Below, one piece after another: positions 38,035 to 48,444 of a DNA stretch of 64,000 nt (position 1 is the first letter of the stretch; each line of letters opens with the position of its first letter). The stretch is taken from contig CM071931.1 in the NCBI GenBank assembly GCA_016081115.2, forward strand, positions 23,722,317-23,786,316, given 5' to 3'. The notes under the pieces are model-generated. The model saw only the letters and a list, made by a program, of their open reading frames with translations. It had not been told where the DNA came from and ran no database searches. The translations under genes and the position numbers were made by a program. Source of the DNA: Rehmannia glutinosa (Eukaryota; Streptophyta; Magnoliopsida; Lamiales; Orobanchaceae).

Positions 38035-39475
38035 TCAACTTTGTTCTCATTGTCCCTCCAGGGCCAACTCTAGCAGACTTAAGCATAGTATATAAGAAAA
38101 GTAAGCATGATATAGAATGTGAGTAAGCATAATACTGAACACCAATAAGCTTACTATATAAGATAAGTAAGCATTATATAGAATGTGAGTAAGCATAATT
38201 CTAAACACAAATAAGCAGTACAAAGCATCAACATGTAAAACTACCAGGCTTGGAAAAAAAGGTAGGAAATGCAGAGTTATCAGCAACAAAAATGTATTTA
38301 AAAATTCCATAAGAGCCAACTCTACCAGATTTCATTTTTCCAGATAATAAAGACAATTTAAACCAAAAACACAACAAAGTCCTAACCATTTCGTACATAC
38401 TTGGATATATATAAGCATATTATAAAACATACATAAGCGATATTGTTTCCTCATTAAAGCAGATAACCAACACTTGTGCAAAACAAAAGATGTGAGCATG
38501 GTTATTGACAAACAATAGGCAATTTTGGACTAATTAAAAACTATCTCCCCATAGTTATGAAAAACTAGGAAAATACTAATTTTCACCATTTCCCCTTATA
38601 CTTTTGGTACGTATAAGCACATTTATAGGCAATTGAAAGCACATTTATCATAAATAATAAGCGATATTGTTTCTTCATATTGTTGCCGGCTCGGAAAAAA
38701 TAAAAATAAAAGTAGCCCTACCTACACATTATTCTGCAGGGTCGGAAAAAAATTCACACTTTGTTCTTAGCTCGGAAAATTCATCTTTATTGCTTAGGCT
38801 CGAAAAATGCAATAAAAATAAAAAAGATACGAAAATAAAAAGAGAAAAGAAGTAGCACTACCTACACTGTTGCCGTCTCGGAAAAAAAAAAAAATCACAC
38901 ACTTTGGTGTGTTCTTCAGCGAAACTAAGGGTTCCAAGACGAAAATTCTGTGAAAAACAACGTCTGATTCCGCCCTCACGCGGGAGTTTGATTCTCGACC
39001 GAAGATTTAGGGATTTTCCACCGAATGGTTGGGGATTTTCGCGAAGGGTTAAGTTGGATATGGTTAGGACTTGGGATTTTGATTTCTCACTTTAATGGAG
39101 TTTGTTTCACGATTTGCAGAAGAATGATGGTGGAGTTGAAGACGGTTGAAGTTGTTTGGGGAGAGTGAGTGTTGAAGACGGTAGAAATGGGGGAAATGAC
39201 TCTTCATTTACCAACTAGTGTAAAGATATGCATAATCTCGGATTTACACACGTCCATAACCGGCCCTACAATTTAGCCCACTACCAAAAATAATTCCCCC
39301 CCCCCCAAAAAAAAATTGATTTAAATTAAAATTACCAATAAGCCCTTTTTTAAATTAAGTTACATATTAAATAATGGTAAAACCTGATTAATCTTAACCG
39401 TTTAAAAATTAAATCAATGACTCAGATTTGGTCTCATGTACTCACCTAAGATATGTGGACTCACCTGATCTAAAT

Positions 39476-39515
<40 letters not shown>

Positions 39516-39517
<2 letters not shown>

Positions 39518-41975
39518 CAGTTTAGTATTAATTGATGTTAATACATTAATAATTAGAATATCATATTATTCTTTATTTGGATAATTTTTGTCATTTTTTC
39601 CCTCATTGAATGTGTACTTAAAAATAGTGCAGTTTTAAGACTAATTTTGTATCTCATAATTTTGGCATCTTATAATTATAATTGTAAATGTTAATGCAAT
39701 ATAAATTTTTTCGCCAATGACGCTTAGATTAATAGTACTCCTTGTGAAACAACGAAAATATTTTATTTATCATATATTATTAATTGATATTTTTGGAAGT
39801 TTAAGATTAGTTGATGTTAATGCATTAAAAATTGGAATCTCATATTTTTAGAATTTAATTTATAATATATATACATATAAAGATCGGACTACGTTTGAGA
39901 GTAATTATTTCTGTCATTTTACATATTTATTGGCTTTTAATATTTACAAAATACCTGTATCACACACTAATTTTGTCTATAATTATTTTTGTATATTTTT
40001 CACTTATTATTGTGCTTAAAAATAGTGCAGTTTTAAAATTAATTTGGAATCACATATTCTTGGCATCTTATAATTGTGATTTGTTTGGAATCTCATATTC
40101 TTGGCATCTTATAATTGTACTTGTAAATTTTAATGTATTAATAAGTTTTACCGACAATCATACTTAGATTAGTAGTAATTAGTGTGGAGCCAATAAAATT
40201 TTTATTTTCCTTATATTGTTAACATACATTTTTTGAATTTTAAGATTAATTAATGTTAATATATTAATCATAGGGATCTCATATTTTTCTATTATCCGGA
40301 TTACAACAGTTTGAAGCCAACAAAAAAATATATATAACTTCATTAGCACTTGAGTATGGTTTTAAAAGTTACATTGAAACCATTTTTTTTTTTTTTTTTT
40401 TGTTCCATGTATCATCATCATATCAATTAATCTTTTTTAGTATAGTTTCATCTTCACGTTTCACTCAAGTGCCATCTTCATCAAATATTTTGCCAATATT
40501 GATAGGATTTGTATTAAATTAGAGTATTTTTTGAAATTCTTTTTTTTATTGGATCAACATGAATGTTTTATAGTTAGCTTAATAAAGAGTTTTTTATTTT
40601 GTTTATTTTTTATATATTTTAATTTTATAAAAAATACATGTATATATAATTTTTGATTCATAAAGGACTATTTGTTAAATAAATATATTGGAGCCAAAAG
40701 AGTAAACATGGGGCTAACAGTGTTTGAACCCCATTCTTATGAGACTAAAAGTGTAATTTTCTCTATTAAATTACATCTTTGAATTATGAATCTATTAATA
40801 GAAAGATTAACAAACTACGTACAGTAATAGCATGTCTTTGAATGAGTCATATAGATTTTTTTTTTTTTTTTTTGAAAAGGAGCTATATTGTCTAGCAGTT
40901 GTCTAATTAATAGATAATTCCAATTTCTAGGTTGAACTGAGAATAATTATGGAATTAGTTATAGTAAATGTTTGAATTTGATACTTGCCATAATATATTG
41001 TAAATACAATCTGTTTAAAAAATCAATGAAAATAACTTCCAAGTTAAAATATCATTATATGAGATTTACTATATTTGTATTTAAATTGAATCTAACTGAT
41101 AAGAATTATAAAACAAATTATTGAAAAAAAAAACCAGTATATAATAGTTAAAAATTATAGAAAATTGACAAGATGTCAATAAGAAAGATATATTAGTTAT
41201 AAAAAATTAATAAATTGGCATATATATTAGTTATAAAAAATCAATGAAGTGTTACTTGCCGTATTAATTTTTTGATTCAATTGGATAATAAAATAATGAA
41301 TACACTAAATAAAAACTATAATTATTTTAGATTATAAATTGATATAATAATATTTAATTTTGAAATATTTGATATTTTTTCTTAGCATTTGATACTCTTA
41401 ACTGATAACCATAAACCCACAATAGGTTTTTTTTTTTTTTTTACAGACTAGCTAGCGAAACTTCATTCAATGAGGAATGAATACGAGACAAATTTCAAGT
41501 TGTTATGTTTTTTATTATTATTATATCAAGCAAGCGATTTTATGCTTTTTGATTGCAGTATGGTCTTAGTTCAATGAAAACACTTTTGGTACTTAAACTT
41601 CATTTGAGAAATTGTAAATTACACTTTTTCATCATAAAGATTTTTTTTATGAAAATATGATAAATTTATATCATATTCCTGTTAAGAAAAATATTTGCTT
41701 AACATTGTGAAGTATTCATTTTTTTTTCACAGCAATACAAGTTTAATATGAAAATACATGTTTTACAAATATATACTATATATATGTAATTATTTATAGA
41801 GAGGTAGAATGCGTGTGTGTGTGAGTGAGAGAGAGAGAGAGAGAGATAAACCAGATGAATGTGATGATATTTAAGTTTATTATTGAAAATATAACTTTGA
41901 ATTTTTTATAGATAATTTTTGTTTTATTTTCCTTAATATATATTTGTATTATAAATTAATAATATTAAAATAAAA
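39516..41975. repeat. AT-rich repeats, copies 3 and 4, and adjoining AT-rich DNA
   Basis: 39520-39790 and 39855-40260 are two further copies of the host repeat (TAAAAATAGTGCAG, TTTGGAATC, TTGGCATCTTATAATT). The second has an internal duplication of about 45 bp near 40040-40125. From 40260 to 41975 the DNA is AT-rich with T runs near 40386, 40857 and 41428 and a short GT/GA repeat at 41812-41848. No gene seen. Confidence 0.55.
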
Positions 41976-42006
41976 TACGCGTGCAACGTACGGGGAGAAT
42001 TACTAG
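41976..42006 (+). mobile_element. Helitron-like 3' terminus
   Basis: ACGCGTGCAACGTACGGGG can form a short imperfect hairpin, followed about 7 bases later by CTAG and then T. A GC-rich hairpin before CTRR is the 3' signature of Helitrons, and 'GTGCAACG..CGGG..CTAGT' is common in plant copies. The matching 5' TC end was not identified; TCTCTATTAAATT near 40760 is one candidate. Confidence 0.45.
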
Positions 42007-42223
42007 TTAAAATAATCAAAGAATTTTATTAAGTTCATTTAAAAATCCAACTAATATTTTAAAAGAGTTAAGAAATCAGTTTAGAGTTAAAATCTGATAA
42101 CGTGCAACTCTAGAAAAAGAGTACTTTTTTTGGACTTTTGACACAATTGGCCCACTTCTCGGAGACAATGACAGCTTTTTATGCTTCCCGATACTTTATT
42201 GGACAAATTTACGCTCCCGCCCC

Positions 42224-42542
42224 TGATGGAGATATTGATAAAGATATGATATCATGTTTTATTATCAATTAAGATTTTAGAATATCTTATATTATATTTT
42301 AGGAAGTGATTTATACGTTTAGGATTTTATTTAGTTTATCTTTTAAGTTTTCTAGTCAAGTAGGAGTTTTATTGTGCTAGGATTTTAATCCTATAAATAC
42401 TTGCTATTTTATTATTTTTAGGGAGGTAGAATTTTTATTAGTTTTGAGATTATTCTCTTCTCCAAAGCTTATTTACGTTATTAACGTATTTAAGATTACT
42501 TTGTGTGCGTTCTTTGTTCTCGTTAAGCTTCCGTCTACATCA
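42224..42542 (+). repeat. 5' LTR of the small LTR element
   Basis: About 319 bp, ending CATCA. A TATAAATAC stretch near 42392 is a plausible promoter TATA box, conserved in the 3' copy near 43636. Confidence 0.9.
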
Positions 42543-42578
42543 GTTGGTATTCAGAGACCAGTCTATGCTCCCTGAACC

Positions 42579-43184
42579 ATGTTGTCCAGACCGATTCCAC
42601 AACGCATGAACGACATCGCACAGATCCGTCAGCAGATCGACTTGTTGACAAAACAATTCAATATCGTGCGCATCCAATTTCAAGAAATCGAAAGGCTTGT
42701 TGAAAAACGATTTCTTGATGGTTGTGAGTTTGCCTGCGATATTGTGTCCATCCAGTCCACCCCATTGGAAACATATTTCACGGACATGGATGTTTTATGC
42801 TCAAGTTACATTGAAGATGGCGGATATGGTGGACAACCAATTTTTGATGAGGAAGATGAAGACACTGTTCCAGAGGTTGGCTATGAAAACCCTCTGCACT
42901 TTGACGAGGATAATGGTGGCTATGATGGCCCACCAATTTTTGATGAGGAAGATCGCAGTTATGATGACCCATCAATTTTCGATGAAGACGAATATGGTGG
43001 TTATGACGACCCCCCAATTTTCGATAAAAAAATTGAGGATATTGATTCGTTGATGGGAAATAGATATTCTCTTTCTCCACCAGAGATCGAAGATATTGTT
43101 GATGTCTCACCCCTTCCAACAATTTTACTCTCTTATCATAGGGAAAAAAATTGTTCATTAAGAGTAGATTATTGTCTTCTTTGA
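42579..43184 (+). CDS. Hypothetical acidic-repeat protein of the small LTR element
   Basis: An open frame of 201 codons starting 36 bases after the 5' LTR. Residues 10-55 are helical and charged (IRQQIDLLTKQFN), possibly a short coiled coil. Residues about 83-150 hold four acidic repeats around the core PPIFDEED (QPIFDEED, PPIFDEED, PSIFDEDE, PPIFDKK). No zinc knuckle or catalytic motif. Its place right after the primer site is that of gag, so it may be a gag-like or relic protein of this family. In a nearby frame, 43270-43350 reads LLELKRGYFFLIQ, suggesting the original ORF ran further and is frameshifted near 43170. I do not recognise a function. Confidence 0.5.
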   Translation: MLSRPIPQRMNDIAQIRQQIDLLTKQFNIVRIQFQEIERLVEKRFLDGCEFACDIVSIQSTPLETYFTDMDVLCSSYIEDGGYGGQPIFDEEDEDTVPEVGYENPLHFDEDNGGYDGPPIFDEEDRSYDDPSIFDEDEYGGYDDPPIFDKKIEDIDSLMGNRYSLSPPEIEDIVDVSPLPTILLSYHREKNCSLRVDYCLL

Positions 43185-43465
43185 CAGAATTGGCAAGACC
43201 GGAGAAGACGTTTGTTGGTGTCCGCATTAATGGAACATATAATTCGCAGAGCTACATGTCATCCTATAATGGTATTGGAGCCTACAAGATAATGATTGAT
43301 GGTTTGCTAGAACTCAAGCGGGGTTATTTTTTTTTGATCCAGTTCAAAAACATATTGCTATTCACCTTATTTTTCCATTTCGTCCTCCCCGCGCTCCTCT
43401 ATGGTTTGACAATTCTTCGCTCTCCCTTCCGATTCGAGGACGAATCGTTTTGACCTCGGAGAGAA

Positions 43466-43785
43466 TGATAGAGATATTGATAAAGATATGATATCGTGTT
43501 TTATTATCTTTTAAGATTTTAGAATATCTTATATTATATTTTAGGAAGTAATTTATATGTTTAGGATTCTATTTAGTTTATCTTTTAAGTTTTCTAGTCA
43601 AGTTAGGAGTTTTATTGTGCTAGAATTTTAATGATATAAATACTTGCTATTTTATTATTTTTAGGGAGGTAGAATTTTTATTAGTTTTGAGATTATTCTC
43701 TTCTCCAAAGCTTATTTACGTTATTAACGTATTTAAGATTACTTTGTGTGCGTTATTTGTTCTCGTTAAGCTTCCGTCTGCATCA
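43466..43785 (+). repeat. 3' LTR of the small LTR element
   Basis: Matches 42224-42542 with roughly a dozen differences by eye. Confidence 0.9.
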
Positions 43786-44310
43786 GCTCTTTCTACACAA
43801 ACTTATACTCCCGCCAACATTTCCAGACTTTTTTACGTTGTTGTTTGAAGATTGTTTCGAACATGTTTTAAATATGTTTTTTCCAATAAAATTTCAATGA
43901 AAAAATTAATTTTACCCTCGTTAAATAATCCAATTTATACTCGAAATCTTATAAAGTTCATTTTAAAATCCAACTAACATTTTAAAAGAGTTAAGAAATC
44001 AGTTTGGAGTTAAAATCTGATCACGTGCAACTCTTGAAAAATAGTCTTTTTTTTGGGTTTTTGACACAATTGCCCCACTTGTCGGAGACAATGACAGCTT
44101 TTTACGCTTTCCGATACTTTATTGGACAAATTTACGATCTCGCCCCTTTTTTTACACAAACTTATGCTCCCACCAAAATTTTTGGACTTTTTTACGTTGA
44201 TGTTTGAAGATTGTTTCAAACATATTTTAAACATGTTTCTTCCAATAAAATTTCAGTGAAAAATAAATTTTGCCCCCGTTAAATAATCCATTTTATACTC
44301 GATATCTTAT

Positions 44311-44639
44311 AAAAAAATCAAGAAACATACACATAAAACAACACATATTAAAACCAAATAAATTAAAACTATTATAGAAACAACATCAATAAAAAAACAC
44401 AACTCAATTTTTGACTCAATGCATGAAAACATAAAAAACATGGAAACATTCAAGAAACAATATAGAAACAAACCAGAAACAATATAAAAAACATCATATA
44501 AGCAAAAAGAGTTAAAAATAGGTCAAAATTGTATTTAAAAATCGAAAAGTACATGGAAACAACAAAGAAACATCAGAACAATATTAAAAACCAGTATGGA
44601 AACAACTCATAAACAACGTAAAAAATATTAAAAACTATC
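44311..44639. other. A-rich non-coding DNA
   Basis: A-rich sequence with recurring GAAACAA and AAACA words; no gene, RNA or transposon end recognised. Confidence 0.5.
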
Positions 44640-44983
44640 CTTGACTCACTTTCTGGCCAAAAGGGGGAGAGGAATCAGCTGGACTAAACAATGTTGCAGG
44701 GAGAGGTATTACTAAAGATATTGCTCCTATGAATGTTAATCCAGATGCTGCTACTGCTTCTCCAACTATGTACTGGGAATGTTGAAGGCGATGAAAGGCC
44801 TTCAGTTTGATTTTGAAGGGCAAGGAGAACAGGCGGATACGAATGTATCAACAGACGATTTATATAATTTTTAAATATGGCCTGTTTAAAACAATTATCT
44901 AGGTATGAATAGTTGGATTGTCTTTTGTCTGCTTGATGAAACTTGGCTTATGTTCTTTTTGATGTAGTTATAAATATGCTCAG

Positions 44984-44999
44984 AAATGTGATTACATTT
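44984..44999. other. Dyad AAATGTGATTACATTT before the polypurine tract
   Basis: Six-base arms around a 4-base centre. A relative, the perfect palindrome ATGTGATCACAT, lies at 46769-46780 in the LTR. This parallels the TGTTACAACA dyads of the first Sirevirus. Confidence 0.5.
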
Positions 45000-45718
45000 G
45001 TTTCAGTTTTTACTCAGCATGTGATTTAGGGGGCGTTTGATTATTTTGTGCTTGAAAAGTGTTTTGTCCAGAAAGACAAAAAGGGGGAAATTGTTAGGGC
45101 ATGTAGTTTGTACGCCTACAATAATTTCTAAAAATAAAAGATTGTGTTTTAATTTATTTTGCCTTTATAGACTTATTGTAAGATTAGGTTGTAAATAGAT
45201 TAGGAAAGGTTTCATATTGATATGATATATATAGATATATTAGGACTCTTTGATATTTATCTTGTTTCATAACATAAGTGATATTACTTGTCATATATTT
45301 GTATATATCTTCTTTCCATGTTTAATATGACTCTTTGGAAGATCTTGGATGCCTGTAAAAGAGAAGGGGACGTGCTCATTCAAGACACAAGAAATATACC
45401 AGAGACACAAGAGAGTTGATAAAGTTTAGAGTCATTCAAGCACAAGGAACTTCACTGTACTGAATGTGATCTCGAATGTGACTACATCCAGAGATAACAT
45501 TCAGTCTGTCGCTGTGTTTGTTAGCCTTTTCATCTATAGCTTTTTAGTATTGTGATAAACGAAGTCCATACATATCTATTACTGGATGAGTTGTATTACA
45601 TAGATCATATTTACTCTTGACATGAGTTTTTTATTGATTTTCTACTAGTTGATTTTAGTATTCTTTGTATATGGAATCAAACGATTTCATTAGTGGAAAA
45701 TTTCGCTATATTAGCACA

Positions 45719-46690
45719 TCTACAAGTAGAGATTTAAACGGTTTGCGGCCCGTTGGCCCAGACCGTTTAAACTAGAAAAAAAAAAGATGGTTAGGGCCAA
45801 ATTATTTTGGTCCGTTTAAATTCGGGCCTTTTTAGCCCGGACCGTTTAAACCGAAGCCCGTTAGGGCTAGCCCGAAGGTTAACCGGGCTAGCCCGCTATT
45901 TTTATTTTTAAGAAAAATATAATTATAATATTTTATATATACTTTTATTCCTATTACTAGTAAATTTATTTTTCAAATTCACATCTCCTTCATCACAAGC
46001 TATATATTTTGATAAACTTCTTTTTTATTTATTTTATTTATTACTTAATTTAGTGTTTCGATTTTTATTTTGAACAAGAAAATGCCGCATAGTTTTATTA
46101 GATTATTTAGGATATAAATTATATTTCCAAATAGTGCTAAATCTAATTTTATAATTTTGTTAATGTAATATAATTATAAACTATGCGTGACTTTTTTTTT
46201 ATAATGAATAGATTAGCTTTAAATGTTAAACTTAAATATTATATATGCTCATGTTTAAAATTTTTTATTTAAATATCTATTTTTGAAAATTTTAACAGAA
46301 AAATGTGTTAATTCTGGGTAACTATGATTATTATTATTTTATTTTCAAAATTTAGATCATAAAATATTTAATTTTATAAGTCTGTTAATGCAATGTAATT
46401 GAAAACATTGCATGAATTTGATTTATCACGAATAGATTAACTTAAAAAGTTAAACTTAAATGTTATTATATATATATATATTTGAGTTTAAAATTTTAGA
46501 TTTAAATGTATAAATTTTAATTTTTTTACTTATAGCCCGATAGTGGCCCATTTAGCCCGAAGCCCGCTAGGGTTATGGTTAGGTTCCAATATTGTCAGTC
46601 CGTTTAACACCGACCCATTTAGCCTGAAGACCGTTTAGCTCGAAGCCCGCTAGGGCAAGGGCCAACCCATTTAACATTTCTATCTATAAG
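45719..46690. mobile_element. Non-autonomous hAT-type element with 8-bp duplication
   Basis: The element proper is 45727-46682 (956 bp). Its ends TAGAGATTTAAACGG and, on the other strand, TAGAAATGTTAAATGG form imperfect inverted repeats. Flanks TCTACAAG (45719-45726) and TCTATAAG (46683-46690) differ at one base. GC-rich 'AGCCCG' and 'CCGTTTA' words cluster near both ends (45740-45895 and 46536-46670). The centre is AT-rich without coding sequence. Confidence 0.85.
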
Positions 46691-46831
46691 CTAGATTGCT
46701 TGTAGATAAATTTTTACATCTTGTGTCTTGTTCCTTTTTAGTTTTAATTTCGCTGCATGTGATTGTGAATGTGATCACATCTGCAATCATATCTATGCTC
46801 TGCGAAACTTTTTGAATATTTGCGTGCTACA

Positions 46832-47361
46832 ATTCTTTTATCCCATTTAACTAGCTAGTCATTTGAATACATATAATTATTAATTTTTATATAAAATAAA
46901 TGGTTTTGGATGGGTACAGATAATATGTGTAATTTTTTAATTGAGTTTGAGACGGATACATAAGTTCGAGTATGGATACCTTTAAATACACTTCTTGTTG
47001 CCATATATCCCTACCTTTTCAACATATAAAAAACTAATTTATACTCATTTTCTCACTTAGACATTTACCATGTATAAAACTGACGTTAAAGATTGCGTAC
47101 AATTTCTGTAAATGGATCGCCACTGGCGAAGCTAGGGTTTTAATAAGGAATAAAACATTATCTCCAAAAGTTACGTACAGTAATTTTTTTTACTGTTTTG
47201 CCCACTCTTGCTTAAATCAATTGTAGACCAAAACCCATGTTAACCGTGTCTGACCAAAATTTGACTCAAACTTGCGAAAAGTTCGTATTGGATTATCAAC
47301 GTCGTGATAGTTGGCACCACAAGACACGTGTCCATCCAAATAAAAATAAAACCTGACAACA
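46832..47361. other. Non-coding stretch
   Basis: No gene, RNA or transposon end recognised. Confidence 0.5.
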
Positions 47362-47370
47362 TTATACTTA

Positions 47371-47658
47371 GGGATAATTACAAAAAATACCCTTGAGGTT
47401 TGACCTAATTACAAAAAAAAAAAACCCTACTAACTTCCAAAATTACAAAAATACCCCTGAGGTTTGATTCAATGTTAAAATCAATGGGCTAACTGTAATA
47501 TTTTTATAAATATGAGGGGATTTTGAAATATCTTTGGCTTATGAAGGAATATATGTTAGACAGAATAAAACCTCATGGGTACTTTTTGTAATTTTCAAAG
47601 TTAATTGGGTTTTTTTGTAATTAGGTCAAACCTCAAGGGTACTTTTTGTAATTAACCC
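47371..47658. mobile_element. MITE, 288 bp, with ~47-bp inverted repeats
   Basis: The left end GGGATAATTACAAAAA and, on the other strand, the right end GGGTTAATTACAAAAA continue to match for about 47 bases (ACCCTTGAGGTTTGACC in both), with few mismatches. TTA flanks both sides. A 9-base duplication (TTATACTTA / TTATAAAAA) is possible but decayed. Related copies are at 58552 and about 59075. Confidence 0.85.
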
Positions 47659-47667
47659 TTATAAAAA

Positions 47668-47964
47668 TAGTAAAAATACAAACTTCTTCAATATATTACA
47701 ACTTAACTTGATCTACTACTACAATTTTTAATTCCAAATAAGCTCCAGAGTGTTTCAAGCAATGTTGTTAAAATCGGATCGGCTCGGACTGGTCGGTGCG
47801 ACCAATTTAATCGGGAACAGTCACACGCCCTATCTGGTTTGTAGTAAATAACTTTTATTCCAACTCTAAAAAGTCCTATATTAGAGTAAGATTTTGGATT
47901 AAAATAGTTAATGTTTTTGAAATTGGCACTTTAGATCATTCGTTTGTAAAACTTGCATTTTTAC
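47668..47964. other. Non-coding stretch
   Basis: Contains a GC-richer patch (47768-47830, CGGATCGGCTCGG) that may be the end of a degraded transposon. No coding sequence seen. Confidence 0.4.
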
Positions 47965-48379
47965 TAGGTATGATAATTTTGGTACGAGTCGTTCTGACTC
48001 GATCGCCCCCCCACGAGTATGCGCCTTGCCTCGCCTAACATCTTTATTATTTTAAATATTTTAATATATGTTTTACATATAATATATATAATGAGATTCT
48101 TATGTACTATAATATATTTAATATATATATATATACTGATAATGATAATTTTTATAAATAATATGAATTAGTAAAATAAAATATAAGATAAAAAAACTAT
48201 AAAAAAGTTTACAAATATATTACAAGTTTATAATAATTTAATTTTATTATTTCTTGTTCATTTTATTTAAATTTTATTTGAATTATTGTGTATTTAATAA
48301 TTTTTTTATTCTGCACGAGTCGATCCGTGTCACCCCGCCGCACGACCCTAGATGCTCGTCCCGCCCATAATCATTCCTA
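47965..48379. mobile_element. hAT-type MITE, about 415 bp
   Basis: The left end TAGGTATGATAATTTTGG and, on the other strand, the right end TAGGAATGATTATGGGCGG both lead into GACGAG/TACGAG. GC-rich subterminal parts frame an AT-rich centre. Flanks TTTTTAC and TTTTTAA suggest a decayed duplication. Confidence 0.6.
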
Positions 48380-48444
48380 TTTTTAATTAGCTAGAAATCT
48401 AATTTTATTTCAAAACCCATATTTTTCTAAACACAATTTCTTTT

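Larger units (their letters stand above)
35648..39477 (+). mobile_element. TA-bounded MULE-like element C
   Basis: Flanked by TA tracts 35612-35646 and 39478-39515. The left end GGGGAGGGTTATATAGGA and the right end (GGATTTAGATCAGGTGAGTCC cut to its first 14 bases: GGATTTAGATCAGG) closely match those of element B, as do the adjoining TATGAGTATGTAGGACC and, on the other strand, AGGTGAGTACATGAGACC. It contains the start and end of the transposase gene joined by deletion and, on the minus strand, the C-terminal part of the Ulp1-type gene. Non-autonomous sister of B. Confidence 0.75.
42224..43785 (+). mobile_element. Small non-autonomous LTR retrotransposon (1.56 kb)
   Basis: Two LTRs of about 320 bp (42224-42542 and 43466-43785) begin TGAT and end CATCA. 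Directly after the first is TTGGTATTCAGAGACC, a tRNA-iMet primer site with one extra base. GAGAGAA precedes the second LTR. The interior is about 920 bp with one ORF and no reverse transcriptase or integrase, so it needs enzymes from elsewhere. Flanks GCCCC and GCTCT fit a decayed 5-bp duplication; the uninterrupted tandem copy near 44147 shows GCCCCTTTT at the empty site. Confidence 0.9.
42008..44310. repeat. Tandem duplication of a ~370-bp unit, first copy split by an LTR element
   Basis: Unit 1 is 42008-42223 plus 43786-43952; unit 2 is 43953-44310. Both contain AAAAGAGTTAAGAAATCAG, GGAGACAATGACAGC, TTGGACAAATTTACG, ACACAAACTTAT and TTCCAATAAAATTTCA in the same order. Unit 2 shows the empty site for the LTR element. 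No gene. Confidence 0.85.
44640..46831 (+). mobile_element. 3' fragment of a second Sirevirus, LTR interrupted
   Basis: 44640-45091 is the internal 3' end: it has GGCCAAAAGGGGGAGAGG (near 44651), typical of Sirevirus interiors, and a polypurine tract CAAAAAGGGGGAAAT before the LTR. The LTR (45092-46831) starts TGTTAGGGC and ends CTACA. Its second half parallels the first Sirevirus: CTACAAG...CTTGTAGATAAATTTT, then a palindromic dyad and the end. A 956-bp hAT-type element plus its 8-bp duplication splits it. No 5' part is present. Confidence 0.75.

Noticed and set aside
42778..43227. 149-codon minus-strand ORF opposite the acidic-repeat ORF
   Set aside because: Its His-rich repeats are simply the complement of the plus-strand repeats; the plus ORF has the position expected after a primer site.
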